A stretch of 64,000 bases of DNA from Lachnospiraceae bacterium (GCA_017938405.1 JAGBBP010000021.1:1-64000); one strand, 5' to 3'. Numbered from the stretch's first letter, positions 9,318 to 18,553 are shown. Numbers and translations are program-made. Notes: generated by a model from the sequence alone, not told the origin.

Positions 9318-10388
9318 ATGTTAAACATCAGAATCGAGAAGACTACCAATCCGAAGCCGTTGCCGACTCCGGACAACCCGTTAAAGTTCGGTACTATTTT
9401 TACCGACCACATGTTTATTATGAATTATGAGACCGGCAAGGGCTGGTTTGACCCGCGTGTCGTACCGTATCAGCCGATCGTTCTTGAACCGTCCGCAATG
9501 GTGTTCCATTACGGTCAGGAAATGTTCGAGGGCTTAAAGGCTTACCGTGCCGATGATGGCAGAGTGCTTTTGTTCCGTCCGGACATGAACGCAAAGCGTA
9601 CCAACAACACCAATAAGAGACTGTGCATCCCGGAACTTCCGATTGAGGATTTCGTAGAGGCGGTTAAGGCAGTAGTTAAGGTAGATGAGGCATGGGTTCC
9701 GAATAAGCCGGGTACCTCTCTGTACATTCGTCCGTTCATCATCGCAACCGACCCGTTCCTTGGTGTGCGTCCGTCCGATACTTATCAGTTCATTATCATC
9801 CTTTCTCCGGTTGGACCGTACTATCCGGAAGGTCTTAACCCGGTTAAGATTTGGATTGAGGATGACTATGTAAGAGCCGTAAAGGGCGGTATCGGTGAGG
9901 CAAAGACCGGCGGTAACTATGTAGCTTCCATGGCAGCTCAGATGAAGGCGCATGACGCAGGTTACTCCCAGGTATTGTGGCTGGACGGTGTAGAGCGTAA
10001 GTACATCGAAGAAGTAGGCGCAATGAACATCTTCTTTAAGATTAACGGCACCATCGTAACCCCGATGTTAAACGGCAGTATCTTACCGGGTATCACCAGA
10101 AATTCCGTTATCGAGCTTTGTAAGGAGTGGGGACTTCCGGTAGAGGAGCGTCGTGTTTCCGCACAGGAACTGGTAGACGCTTACGAGGCAGGAACCTTAG
10201 AGGAAGTATTCGGTACCGGTACCGCAGCGGTTATTTCTCCGGTAGGCGCACTTCGTTTCGGTGACCGCGTAATGCAGATTAAGGACGGTTCCATCGGTGA
10301 GTACAGCCAGAAGCTGTACGATACCATCACCGGTATTCAGCTCGGTAAGATTAAGGAGAGCAAGGGCTGGGTAGTTGAGGTTAAGTAA
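9318..10388 (+). CDS. ilvE: Branched-chain amino acid aminotransferase
   Basis: 356 residues, fold-type IV PLP enzyme exchanging amino groups between glutamate and the branched-chain 2-oxo acids. Motifs include YGQEMFEGLKAYR, TGGNYVASM, the segment around VLWLDGVERKYIEEVGAMN with the PLP contacts, and GILPGITR-like SILPGITRNS. The ATG at 9318 follows AGGAGGA at a good distance. Codon use is very uniform (GGT, CCG, TAC, AAC), as expected for a highly expressed gene. A hairpin with a T-rich tail follows. Confidence 0.93.
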   Translation: MLNIRIEKTTNPKPLPTPDNPLKFGTIFTDHMFIMNYETGKGWFDPRVVPYQPIVLEPSAMVFHYGQEMFEGLKAYRADDGRVLLFRPDMNAKRTNNTNKRLCIPELPIEDFVEAVKAVVKVDEAWVPNKPGTSLYIRPFIIATDPFLGVRPSDTYQFIIILSPVGPYYPEGLNPVKIWIEDDYVRAVKGGIGEAKTGGNYVASMAAQMKAHDAGYSQVLWLDGVERKYIEEVGAMNIFFKINGTIVTPMLNGSILPGITRNSVIELCKEWGLPVEERRVSAQELVDAYEAGTLEEVFGTGTAAVISPVGALRFGDRVMQIKDGSIGEYSQKLYDTITGIQLGKIKESKGWVVEVK

Positions 10389-10407
10389 GAGAATTGTAGA
10401 ATTATGT

Positions 10408-10444
10408 GGCGGTGTATCTCGGAATGGGGTACATCGCCTTTCGT
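10408..10444 (+). terminator. Terminator after ilvE
   Basis: GGCGGTGTA (10408-10416) pairs with TACATCGCC (10430-10438) with one G-U pair, followed by a T-rich tail. Medium strength. Confidence 0.55.
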
Positions 10445-10518
10445 ATATTTTGATTTTGAAAAGAAGAGAGTATTTGATGGAATAATGCACTGTGAAAGAA
10501 AAGGGGAAGAGTTTGCAC

Positions 10519-11289
10519 ATGAATAAGGGAAATTTAAGTGAATGGAAAGCGGTTGTCTTGGATTTGGATGAAACACTGTTGCATTCGGATGGTAGTGTTT
10601 CGGACTATACGTTAGAGATGTTGCAGAAGTGTAAAAACAGAGGAATTGCGGTTATTGTGGCAACTGCACGATTTTGGTTTAAAGCGGAAAAATATTTAAA
10701 GCTGATTTCGCCGGATTATGCCATATTGGCAGACGGAACGCAGATTTATCATAACGGAGAACTGCTTCACGGTTTTGCAATGGACAAGAAACAAAGTGAC
10801 GGTATGATAAATGAATTGATGAAAGACGAAGCCTTTGATTTTGTGGTAAGCGTGGGGAAAAAGCTGTTTTGTTCTTCGGCAGGAATCCGGGAAGAATGGC
10901 GGGAATCAAGAGAGTTTAAGGAAAACGTGGAAATGCCGGTTTACAAAATCGCAGCAGTGCTGAAGGAGTATGATGTGGCGAAAGAACTGGCGGAAAAATT
11001 TGACTGCCGCTTATATTCCTACCGCGGCGAAGATTTATATGGATTTGCAAGCGCAAAATCGGGGAAGTATCAGGCGGTTTTGGCACTGGGAGAAATACTT
11101 CAAATAAAACCGGAAGAAATGATTGCGTTCGGCGATGATGAAAATGATTATGAAATCTTACAAAATGTGGGAAAAGGTGTGGCGGTTGCCAATGCAATTC
11201 CTAAGATAAAGGAAATAGCGGCTGCTCTTACGGAAAGCAATAATGACGATGGAGTTGCAAGGTATATAGAGAAAGTAATAGGAGCGTGA
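10519..11289 (+). CDS. Cof-type HAD-superfamily phosphatase
   Basis: 256 residues. Motif I is VLDLDETLL (nucleophile and acid Asp), motif II VATAR, and the late acidic motif IV is AFGDDENDYEIL; the cap sits between motifs II and III as in class IIB (Cof/YkrA) enzymes. These hydrolyse phosphorylated sugars or cofactors such as pyridoxal phosphate or FMN; the substrate is not decidable here. The ATG at 10519 follows AAGGGGAAG; the GTG at 10492 lacks a ribosome binding site. Confidence 0.85.
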   Translation: MNKGNLSEWKAVVLDLDETLLHSDGSVSDYTLEMLQKCKNRGIAVIVATARFWFKAEKYLKLISPDYAILADGTQIYHNGELLHGFAMDKKQSDGMINELMKDEAFDFVVSVGKKLFCSSAGIREEWRESREFKENVEMPVYKIAAVLKEYDVAKELAEKFDCRLYSYRGEDLYGFASAKSGKYQAVLALGEILQIKPEEMIAFGDDENDYEILQNVGKGVAVANAIPKIKEIAAALTESNNDDGVARYIEKVIGA

Positions 11290-11326
11290 TAATATAAGAT
11301 ATCGGGATTATGAAAGAGGAAATACT

Positions 11327-12106
11327 ATGTTTGAGAAAGTGACAATCGAGTCGGAATTGAGAAAAATGCTTGCTCTTGATTTTAACTGCAATGCAGATGA
11401 TTTTGACAAGAAAGAAAATATAATTGTTGTTCCCAAGGAACTTCCGGGACGCCGTGAGTATACGCCGAAGAAAGCGTTCTTTTCCATGGTCACTATGGGA
11501 AGAAATGTAGTAATCAATGCCCCGGAGGAGATGCATGAGTGGCTGGTGAACTGGGGAAAAGGAAGAGAGAGTATCTGGCTGTTTGAACATCATAACTTGA
11601 TGGAATTGGAGGGGGAGCTTGCAAAATACGGCAAGCGCTTGTGGCAAAGTCATCATATGTTTTTGCCGAAAGCACGGATGGAAGATGTGGATGCGCTTGT
11701 TGAGAGGCAAAAGACGGATGCAGCCCTTGAGATACGGTGGTTCGAGCAGGAAGATATTCAGCCGCTGTACGGCCGGGAGGAGTTTCCGAATGCGCTGTGC
11801 GACTGCTTCAAGCCGGAACGGCCAGATGTACTGGCGGTGGGAGTGGTACAGGAAGGGCAGATTATCGGCCTTGCCGGTTGCTCGGCGGACACGAAGCTGT
11901 TTTGGCAAATCGGCATCGATGTGTTACCGGAATGGAGAGGTAAAGGAATTGCAACGATGCTGGTAAGATTACTGAAAAACGAATGCTTCCGCAGAGGTGC
12001 GATTCCGTTTTACGGGACGAGCTTGTCGAATCTGGGGTCCTGGCATGTGGCGCTGGGCAGCGGATTCTATCCGGCATGGGTAGAGATTGCAACGAGAGAA
12101 GGATAG
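11327..12106 (+). CDS. GNAT-family N-acetyltransferase
   Basis: 259 residues. The C-terminal half (from about residue 140) shows a GNAT fold: IIGLAGCSAD (strand 4), then IGIDVLPEWRGKGIATMLV with the acetyl-CoA pyrophosphate loop, then a Trp/Ser-rich segment (SLSNLGSWHVALGSGF). The N-terminal half does not match a family I recognise and may be a second, degenerate GNAT lobe. The acceptor is unknown. A strong terminator follows directly. Confidence 0.8.
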   Translation: MFEKVTIESELRKMLALDFNCNADDFDKKENIIVVPKELPGRREYTPKKAFFSMVTMGRNVVINAPEEMHEWLVNWGKGRESIWLFEHHNLMELEGELAKYGKRLWQSHHMFLPKARMEDVDALVERQKTDAALEIRWFEQEDIQPLYGREEFPNALCDCFKPERPDVLAVGVVQEGQIIGLAGCSADTKLFWQIGIDVLPEWRGKGIATMLVRLLKNECFRRGAIPFYGTSLSNLGSWHVALGSGFYPAWVEIATREG

Positions 12107-12109
12107 TAG

Positions 12110-12140
12110 AAGGAGGGCGTAGGATGCGCCCTCCTTTGTG
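12110..12140 (+). terminator. Strong intrinsic terminator after the GNAT gene
   Basis: AAGGAGGGCG (12110-12119) and CGCCCTCCTT (12127-12136) form a perfect 10-bp stem with a 7-nt loop, followed by a short T run. Confidence 0.8.
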
Positions 12141-12151
12141 ATACTCCACTC

Positions 12152-12180
12152 TTGCAAACTTGCCAACTTTCTGTTATACT
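12152..12180 (+). promoter_or_regulatory. Promoter of lepA
   Basis: TTGCAA (12152-12157), 17 nt, TATACT (12175-12180), just after the upstream terminator and about 50 bp before the lepA start. Confidence 0.7.
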
Positions 12181-12232
12181 ACCATTATTATGGGTTCGTG
12201 TGCTTTATTTTGTTTGAAAGTGAGGATTTTGT

Positions 12233-14044
12233 ATGGCAGTGGACCAGACAAAGATTAGAAATTTCTGTATTATTGCGCATATCGATCACGGTAAGTCTAC
12301 CTTAGCGGACCGTATTATCGAGAAGACCGGTCTTCTTACCAGTCGTGAAATGCAGGCGCAGGTGCTTGACAATATGGACTTGGAGCGTGAACGCGGTATC
12401 ACCATTAAGGCCCAGACCGTGCGTACCGTTTATAAGGCGAAGGACGGCGAGGAGTATGTGTTTAACTTAATCGATACACCGGGCCACGTAGACTTTAACT
12501 ATGAGGTATCCCGTTCCCTTGCGGCGTGCGAGGGTGCGATTCTTGTGGTGGATGCGGCACAAGGTATCGAGGCGCAGACTTTGGCGAATGTGTACCTTGC
12601 CCTGGACCACGATTTGGATATTATGCCTGTTATCAATAAGATTGACCTGCCCAGTGCAGACCCGGACAGAGTAAAGAATGAGATAGAGGATGTTATCGGT
12701 CTGGAAGCCCAGGATGCTCCGCTGATTTCCGCAAAGAACGGTATTAATATCGAGGATGTGTTGGAGCAGATTGTGGCAAAGATTCCGGCGCCGCAGGGGG
12801 ATGCAAACGCACCGCTGAAGGCGTTGATTTTCGATTCCGTATATGATGCATATAAGGGCGTTATTATTTTCTGTCGTGTGATGGAAGGCAGTGTAAAGGC
12901 CGGTACTCGTATCCGCATGATGGCAACCGGTGCGGAGGCAGAGGTTGTGGAGCTTGGTATTTTCGGACCGGGCCGTTTCATTCCGTGTGACGAGCTTTCT
13001 GCAGGTATGGTAGGTTACATTACCGCCAGTCTGAAGAATGTAAAAGATACCCGTGTGGGTGATACGGTGACCAATGCGAAGGAGCCGTGTGCCGAGGCGT
13101 TGCCGGGCTATAAGAAGGTAAATCCGATGGTGTACTGCGGTATGTATCCGGCAGACGGTGCAAAGTATCCGGATTTGCGTGATGCGCTGGAAAAGCTTCA
13201 GTTAAACGATGCGGCATTGCAGTTTGAACCGGAGACTTCCATTGCGCTTGGTTTCGGTTTCCGCTGTGGTTTCCTTGGACTGCTTCACTTAGAGATTATT
13301 CAGGAGCGTTTGGAACGTGAGTACAACTTAGACCTTGTGACTACCGCGCCGAGCGTTATTTATAAGGTATATAAGACCAACGGCGAAGTAATCGAGATTA
13401 CCAATCCGTCCAATCTTCCGGACCCGTCGGAGATTGAGCATATGGAGGAACCGTTTGTTTCTGCGGAGATTATGGTAACCACAGAGTTTGTGGGTGCCAT
13501 TATGACCCTGTGTCAGGAACGCCGCGGTATCTACCTTGGTATGGAATACATGGAGCAGACGAGAGCACTTTTAAAGTATGAGCTTCCGCTTAACGAAATT
13601 ATTTACGATTTCTTTGATGCCTTAAAGTCCCGTTCCAGAGGCTATGCTTCCTTTGACTATGAATTAAAGGGCTATGTACCGAGTGAATTGGTAAAACTTG
13701 ATATTCTTGTCAACCGTGAGGAAGTGGATGCGTTGTCCTTTATCGTGCATGGCGAAACTGCTTATGAGCGCGGCAGAAGAATGTGCGAGCGTCTCAAAGA
13801 CGAGATTCCGAGACAGCTCTTTGAGATTCCGATTCAGGCAGCCATCGGTAGCAAGATTATTGCCAGAGAGACCGTAAAGGCAATGCGTAAGGACGTACTT
13901 GCAAAGTGTTACGGCGGTGATATCTCCCGTAAGAAGAAGCTCCTTGAGAAGCAGAAGGAAGGTAAGAAGCGTATGCGCCAGGTAGGTAACGTAGAGATAC
14001 CGCAGAAGGCGTTTATGAGCGTGCTGAAGTTGGATGAAGAGTAA
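12233..14044 (+). CDS. lepA: Translation elongation factor 4 (LepA)
   Basis: 603 residues, full length. The GTPase domain carries AHIDHGKST (G1), ERERGITIK (G2), DTPGH (G3), NKIDLP (G4) and SAKNG (G5). The later part contains [14 protein letters not shown] (domain III), YEMPLAEI-like [13 protein letters not shown] and the EF4-specific C-terminal domain with [19 protein letters not shown]4 acts on translating ribosomes. In many Firmicutes lepA is followed by hemW and hrcA; here a small toxin-like locus lies between lepA and hemW. Confidence 0.97.
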   Translation: MAVDQTKIRNFCIIAHIDHGKSTLADRIIEKTGLLTSREMQAQVLDNMDLERERGITIKAQTVRTVYKAKDGEEYVFNLIDTPGHVDFNYEVSRSLAACEGAILVVDAAQGIEAQTLANVYLALDHDLDIMPVINKIDLPSADPDRVKNEIEDVIGLEAQDAPLISAKNGINIEDVLEQIVAKIPAPQGDANAPLKALIFDSVYDAYKGVIIFCRVMEGSVKAGTRIRMMATGAEAEVVELGIFGPGRFIPCDELSAGMVGYITASLKNVKDTRVGDTVTNAKEPCAEALPGYKKVNPMVYCGMYPADGAKYPDLRDALEKLQLNDAALQFEPETSIALGFGFRCGFLGLLHLEIIQERLEREYNLDLVTTAPSVIYKVYKTNGEVIEITNPSNLPDPSEIEHMEEPFVSAEIMVTTEFVGAIMTLCQERRGIYLGMEYMEQTRALLKYELPLNEIIYDFFDALKSRSRGYASFDYELKGYVPSELVKLDILVNREEVDALSFIVHGETAYERGRRMCERLKDEIPRQLFEIPIQAAIGSKIIARETVKAMRKDVLAKCYGGDISRKKKLLEKQKEGKKRMRQVGNVEIPQKAFMSVLKLDEE

Positions 14045-14051
14045 GAAATAC

Positions 14052-14080
14052 TTGCGAAAACAGAAGGAATATGATACACT
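14052..14080 (+). promoter_or_regulatory. Promoter of the putative antisense antitoxin RNA
   Basis: TTGCGA (14052-14057), 17 nt, TACACT (14075-14080), just after the lepA stop. It points towards the bidirectional hairpin at 14137-14180 and has no open reading frame behind it, so its product should be a short RNA of about 95 nt. Confidence 0.55.
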
Positions 14081-14086
14081 GAAATC

Positions 14087-14185
14087 AGAAAAGGAACAAC
14101 CGCCCACAAGGTGGGTTGACCTGGTTGATTAGGCAGAAAAACCACCCATGTAACCGGCCAAAGTTAATAGGGTGGTTTTTCTATG
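14087..14185 (+). ncRNA. Putative type I antitoxin RNA, antisense to the toxin mRNA 3' end
   Basis: Inferred transcript from the promoter at 14052-14080 to the hairpin AAAAACCACCC/GGGTGGTTTTT. It starts with a small hairpin (CCCAC/GTGGG near 14103-14114) and its last ~45 nt are complementary to the 3' end of the toxin mRNA coming from the other strand, because both RNAs use the same bidirectional terminator. This is the TxpA/RatA layout known from Bacillus. The RNA itself is an inference. Confidence 0.5.
14137..14181. terminator. Bidirectional terminator shared by toxin and antitoxin transcripts
   Basis: AAAAACCACCC (14137-14147) is the exact reverse complement of GGGTGGTTTTT (14170-14180). 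The stem has a T run on both strands, so it can end transcription from either side. Confidence 0.8.
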
Positions 14186-14190
14186 TTTGT

Positions 14191-14286
14191 TTACTTACAA
14201 AACGTAAAAACGAATGTAAGCAAAGCTATAAGAAAGAGTCCGAAGGACAACAAATCTCGAAAATCAAATTTGTTCTGATTCTTCAT
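14191..14286 (-). CDS. Putative holin-like small membrane toxin (31 residues)
   Basis: On the minus strand, a GGAGGTGG ribosome binding site (14292-14299) stands 5 nt before an ATG at 14286. The 31-residue product has a polar start (KNQNKFDFRD), one hydrophobic helix (LLSFGLFLIALLTFVFTF) and a C-terminal CK. That is the size and shape of the holin-like/TxpA class of type I toxins, which insert into the membrane. It has a near-consensus promoter (14354-14382), a terminator right after the stop and an opposing promoter on the far side. Assignment is by architecture, not by a database hit. Confidence 0.65.
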   Translation of the reverse strand: MKNQNKFDFRDLLSFGLFLIALLTFVFTFCK

Positions 14287-14353
14287 AAGCTCCACCTCCA
14301 TTCTTTGAGAATGAAGGTCAACCCACCCTGTAACACGATTGTTCCATAGGTCT

Positions 14354-14382
14354 ATTATAGCACAATCAGAACAAATGTTCAA
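14354..14382 (-). promoter_or_regulatory. Strong promoter of the toxin gene
   Basis: Read on the minus strand: TTGAAC (14377-14382), 17 nt, TATAAT (14354-14359). The predicted 5' leader is about 60 nt and contains GGTGGGTTGACCT, also present in the putative antitoxin RNA. Confidence 0.75.
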
Positions 14383-14410
14383 GTATAATCTCGAAAATGA
14401 GGTAGTTGTT

Positions 14411-15730
14411 ATGAAAAAGAAAATAGTAGCAGAAAAACGTCCTTTAGGACTTTATATCCACATTCCTTTTTGTGTAAAGAAGTGTGCCTATTGTGATTTC
14501 CTTTCTTTCCCGTCGGATGAGGAAACAAAGGAACGGTATGTAAACGCACTTTGCGAGGAAATCCGGGCAAACAAAGAAAATGCAGAAGAGTATTTGGTAG
14601 AGACGGTATATTTCGGCGGCGGTACGCCGAGCGTGCTTTCCGTGGAGCAGCTTGGAAAGATATTCGGGACGATTTTAGAGACATTTTCCGTACGGGGATT
14701 TGATGCCGAAAAGTCGGAAAAGAAAGAGAAGAAAGAAAAAAAGAAATCCCGTTTCGGAAAGAAAAATGCAGAGGAACCGGAGCAGACAGAGACCCCAGAA
14801 GAACGCCTGCAACGCGTTCTTGCCGGAGAACTGGCGGAGGTCACCATCGAAGTAAATCCGGGTACGGTGGACAAAGAGAAGTTTACGGCATTATATGAAC
14901 TGGGCTTTAATCGTCTCAGCATGGGCTTACAGTCGGCGGTAGCGTCGGAACTTTCCTGCCTCGGACGGATTCATACAAAGGAACAGTTCGGGGAGTGTGT
15001 AAAAGCGTCAAGAGAAGCCGGATTCCGAAACATCAGCGGGGATTTGATGTCCGGGCTTCCGAACCAGACAGAGGAGACGCTTACAGAAAGCATCCGTTTC
15101 CTTTTGGCACAGCAACCGGAGCATATCTCGGTATATAGTCTGCAGATTGAGGATGGTACGGAGTTTGCAAAGCGATACGGTGAGGATGGACCAGAGAAGG
15201 CACTGCTTCCGGACGAGGATGCGGACCGGGCGATGTATGAGTTGACCGGAAAGCTTTTGGCGGAAGCCGGGTACGAGCGTTATGAGATTTCTAATTACGC
15301 AAAGCCGGGCTTTGAGAGCCGCCACAACAGTTCTTATTGGGTAGGAACGGAGTATTTGGGTGTAGGTCTCGGAGCATCGTCCCTGATGTCCAATGCCCGG
15401 TTCCACAATACCACGGATATGGAAGAGTATATCGGGGGAGCGGGTGATCCGTTCTCCTTGCGAGAAGATATGGAGCGTCTGGTACAGAAGGAACTGATGG
15501 AGGAGTTCATGTTCCTGGGGCTTCGTATGTGCAAGGGAATCGAAAAAGCAGAATTTAAACGTCGTTTTAAGTGTGATATTGAGACGGTCTACGGAGATGT
15601 GATGAAGCGTCTTGTGTCTCAAGGAGTGCTTGCGGAAGCAGAAGGAAGAGTATTCCTGACGCCACGGGGAATTGATGTCAGCAATGTGGTGCTGGCGGAG
15701 TTTTTACTGGAGGAGTTTGTTCGGAGATAA
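14411..15730 (+). CDS. hemW: HemW-like radical SAM protein
   Basis: 439 residues. The radical SAM CxxxCxxC is in YIHIPFCVKKCAYCDF, with GGGTPS (SAM-binding) and the family motifs VEVNPGT-like IEVNPGT, GFNRLSMGLQS, YEISNYAKPG and SSYWVGTEYLG in order. HemW (once annotated as HemN) is a heme chaperone. The enzyme has a lysine/glutamate-rich insertion at about residues 105-135 not found in most homologues. An earlier in-frame start exists at 14339, but ATG 14411 gives the standard N-terminus. It lies opposite the toxin promoter. Confidence 0.92.
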   Translation: MKKKIVAEKRPLGLYIHIPFCVKKCAYCDFLSFPSDEETKERYVNALCEEIRANKENAEEYLVETVYFGGGTPSVLSVEQLGKIFGTILETFSVRGFDAEKSEKKEKKEKKKSRFGKKNAEEPEQTETPEERLQRVLAGELAEVTIEVNPGTVDKEKFTALYELGFNRLSMGLQSAVASELSCLGRIHTKEQFGECVKASREAGFRNISGDLMSGLPNQTEETLTESIRFLLAQQPEHISVYSLQIEDGTEFAKRYGEDGPEKALLPDEDADRAMYELTGKLLAEAGYERYEISNYAKPGFESRHNSSYWVGTEYLGVGLGASSLMSNARFHNTTDMEEYIGGAGDPFSLREDMERLVQKELMEEFMFLGLRMCKGIEKAEFKRRFKCDIETVYGDVMKRLVSQGVLAEAEGRVFLTPRGIDVSNVVLAEFLLEEFVRR

Positions 15731-15743
15731 ACGGGAGGCCTTT

Positions 15744-15806
15744 ATGAAGGTGATTGTATTTGATCTTGGCGGTACGTTGATGCAATATGTGGGGATTTTT
15801 GTTTGA
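15744..15806 (+). pseudogene. Remnant of a HAD hydrolase (first ~16 codons)
   Basis: GGGAGG, then ATG and MKVIVFDLGGTLMQY, which is the HAD motif I strand with the nucleophile Asp, then a TGA after 20 codons. No further HAD motifs follow in any frame. The intact ribosome binding site and start 13 bp after hemW suggest a formerly co-transcribed phosphatase, most of which was lost when the following region was inserted or deleted. Confidence 0.6.
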
Positions 15807-15882
15807 GTAATGCTACAGTAAAATGAGATAACCGACACACTTGTATGAATTCCGGGAAAAAGTAAGAAAATAAAAAGAGATA

Positions 15883-15911
15883 TGTTCATAGGGGAAATTC
15901 TATGCTATAAT
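15883..15911 (+). promoter_or_regulatory. Probable promoter of the hybrid histidine kinase
   Basis: An extended -10, TGCTATAAT, with TATAAT at 15906-15911 and a weak -35 (TGTTCA, 15883-15888) at 17 nt. Confidence 0.5.
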
Positions 15912-15991
15912 ACCTTTGTAACGATTTACTATACTAAACTATAAAGAGAAACCAAAGTACGTAGGATACGCTGGGGAATAGGGGGTTATCA

Positions 15992-18553
15992 TTGAAAAAG
16001 TTTAGCGAAAAGTTATATGTGTTGGCACTGCTCGGTACATTGGCCGCACTGGTATTTATGGTAGTATACAATTATTCTTCTTATTATTCTACTATGACCC
16101 GGGACATGGAAGAAGTGGGTACTGCCAGTCTGGCGCAGGTGACGGAGCAGTTGGAAGGCCATCTGGAAAAGGGACAGAACGTATTACAGGCTACTGCGGT
16201 TTCCGTAGAGTATATGATGGAAAATGGTGCCTCCTCTGAAGAAATCAAGGAAATTCTGGTATTGGAGTCGGAGCGCTATAAGGCAGAGATTGAGCACAAT
16301 TTTACCGGTGTATACGGATTGTTTAATGGGGTATATTTGGATGGTGTAGGCTGGGTGCCGGATGCGGATTATGATCCAAAGAGCAGAATCTGGTACAAGA
16401 GGGCAATGGAAGAAAAAGGATACCCTGCGTTGGTTTCTCCTTATGTGGATGCACAGACCGGTGATGTCATGATTTCTGTCAGCAAGTTGTTAGGGGATGG
16501 TGAGAGTGTTATTTCCCTGGATATTATCATGGATCATATTCAGGAGATTGCGGAGCAGATTTCCTTAAACGGTCTCGGTTATGGGTTTGTGGTAGACCGG
16601 ACCGGTCTGGTGGTAGCCCATCATGATGTGGGTGAAAAAGGTAAGAACTATTTAGAGGAAAACAGTGAGCTGGCAGGGCTTTTACAGAATGCATATGCAG
16701 AGGAGACGGCATGTTTCAGTTACGTCCTTAACGGAGAAGAATATACGGTGTTTTCCGACACGGTTATGGAAGACTGGAATGTGCTTATGCTGGTTAGCAA
16801 TGATAAGCTTTTAGCGGATGCAAAGGATACGTTACAACGTAATGTAATAATTGGCGGTTTGATTGCAATTGTCATTGTGTTTTTATATTTATTTACGGTG
16901 AGAAAGACAAAGCAGTCCATGGAACTTCGTCGTGAAAAGATGATTGCGGATACGGCAAATCGCGCAAAAAGTGATTTCCTTGCCAATATGTCTCATGAAA
17001 TCCGGACGCCGATTAACGCAGTAATCGGTATGAATGAAATGATTCTCAGAGAATGTCAGGATGAGACCATCAGAGAGTATGCATTCAATGCACAAAGCGC
17101 GGGACAAAACTTACTTTCCATTATTAACGATATTCTGGATATGTCCAAAATCGAGGCCGGAAAGATGGAAATCGTAAACGGCAGATATCGTTTAAATGCT
17201 GTATTGAATGATGTGGTCAACATGATTCAGATGAAAGCAGAAAAGAAAAACATTGCCTTTTATGTAGAGGTGGATGAGACGATTCCGGACCGGTTGTTCG
17301 GTGATGAAGTCAGAATTCGTCAGATCATATTGAATATACTGAATAATGCGGTGAAATATACGAGTTCCGGCAGCGTAAGGATGAAGGTGGAGAAGGAAGT
17401 TCTTTCCGAAGAAAAAATAGTTTTAAAAGTTTCCGTAAAGGATACCGGTATCGGTATTAAGGAGGAAGATTTAGGCAAGCTTTTCCGCAATTTCGAGCGT
17501 TTGGACCAAAGAAAGAATCGTAACATTGAAGGAACCGGACTGGGGCTTGCAATTACGGGTAAGATGGTAGAATTGATGGAAGGTCGTATCGAGGTACAAA
17601 GTACCTATGGAGAAGGTTCGACTTTTACGGTGTATCTGCCGCAGGTGGTGCGTGGACCGGAGCAGGTAGGCAATTTCGCGGAAAAACATCGTGATTATGT
17701 GCGTTCCATAAAACAGTACAATGAGAGCTTTACCGCACCGGAGGCTAGCATACTGGTGGTGGACGATGTGGATATGAACATTGCCGTTGTAAAGAGCTTA
17801 TTAAAGAAGACATTATTAAAGGTTTCCAGCTGTACCGGTGGAGCAGAGTGTTTGCGTCTCGTACAAAAGGAAAAGTTTGATGTAATTTTACTGGATCATA
17901 TGATGCCGGAAATGGATGGTATTGAGACGCTTCGCAGGATGCGGCAGTTGGAAGGAAATCTTTGTAAAGATACACCGGTGATTGCTTTGACTGCCAATGC
18001 GGTGGTAGGAGCAAAAGAAATGTATCTGGCGGAAGGGTTCCATGCATATCTCAGCAAGCCCATTGCAGGGGAGCGTTTGGAAGAGATTTTAAGAAACTAT
18101 CTTCCGAAGGAGAAAATTATTACGGAGGCAACCGTTACCGTCGAGAAAGTGAGGGAGCCGGAAGGTGTGCCGGATTATTCGGAAGAGATTGCGGTGACGG
18201 AGGAACCGGTCACAGGGCAGATTTTGATTGATACGGAGGTTGGGTTACGTTACAGTGCCGACAGTGAGGAAATCTATCACGAATTTATTAAAATGTTTGT
18301 GGAATCCCAGAAGGAGCGCATTCCGCAACTGACAGCATATTACGAAAAGGAAGATTGGGAGAACTACACCATATTGGTGCATTCCATAAAGTCCACTTCC
18401 CTAAATATCGGCGGGGTGGTTCTTTCCGAACAGGCAAAAGCGCTGGAGATGGCAGGAAAGGAAAATCGTATCGAGTATATCAGGGAACATCACGCCGGAC
18501 TGATAAGTCTGAGCGAGGCGACGGTGAGGGCCTGTGAGGAAATGATTAATTAA
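15992..18553 (+). CDS. Hybrid sensor histidine kinase: Cache, HisKA, HATPase, REC, Hpt
   Basis: 853 residues with a TTG start behind AGGGGGTT. Order: membrane helix (about 8-28), extracytoplasmic Cache-type sensor (about 35-280, with SRIWYKRAMEEKGYPA and VDAQTGDVMISVS), second helix (about 287-305), HisKA with the phosphorylated His in MSHEIRTPINAV, HATPase (ILNNAVKYT, DTGIGI, GTGLGLAI), receiver with the phosphorylated Asp in DVILLDHMMPEMDG, and a C-terminal Hpt domain with His in LVHSIKSTSLNIGG. It is thus a complete His-Asp-His relay in one protein, needing an external response regulator that is not encoded nearby. The ligand is unknown; dCache sensors often bind small organic acids or amino acids. 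Confidence 0.92.
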   Translation: MKKFSEKLYVLALLGTLAALVFMVVYNYSSYYSTMTRDMEEVGTASLAQVTEQLEGHLEKGQNVLQATAVSVEYMMENGASSEEIKEILVLESERYKAEIEHNFTGVYGLFNGVYLDGVGWVPDADYDPKSRIWYKRAMEEKGYPALVSPYVDAQTGDVMISVSKLLGDGESVISLDIIMDHIQEIAEQISLNGLGYGFVVDRTGLVVAHHDVGEKGKNYLEENSELAGLLQNAYAEETACFSYVLNGEEYTVFSDTVMEDWNVLMLVSNDKLLADAKDTLQRNVIIGGLIAIVIVFLYLFTVRKTKQSMELRREKMIADTANRAKSDFLANMSHEIRTPINAVIGMNEMILRECQDETIREYAFNAQSAGQNLLSIINDILDMSKIEAGKMEIVNGRYRLNAVLNDVVNMIQMKAEKKNIAFYVEVDETIPDRLFGDEVRIRQIILNILNNAVKYTSSGSVRMKVEKEVLSEEKIVLKVSVKDTGIGIKEEDLGKLFRNFERLDQRKNRNIEGTGLGLAITGKMVELMEGRIEVQSTYGEGSTFTVYLPQVVRGPEQVGNFAEKHRDYVRSIKQYNESFTAPEASILVVDDVDMNIAVVKSLLKKTLLKVSSCTGGAECLRLVQKEKFDVILLDHMMPEMDGIETLRRMRQLEGNLCKDTPVIALTANAVVGAKEMYLAEGFHAYLSKPIAGERLEEILRNYLPKEKIITEATVTVEKVREPEGVPDYSEEIAVTEEPVTGQILIDTEVGLRYSADSEEIYHEFIKMFVESQKERIPQLTAYYEKEDWENYTILVHSIKSTSLNIGGVVLSEQAKALEMAGKENRIEYIREHHAGLISLSEATVRACEEMIN

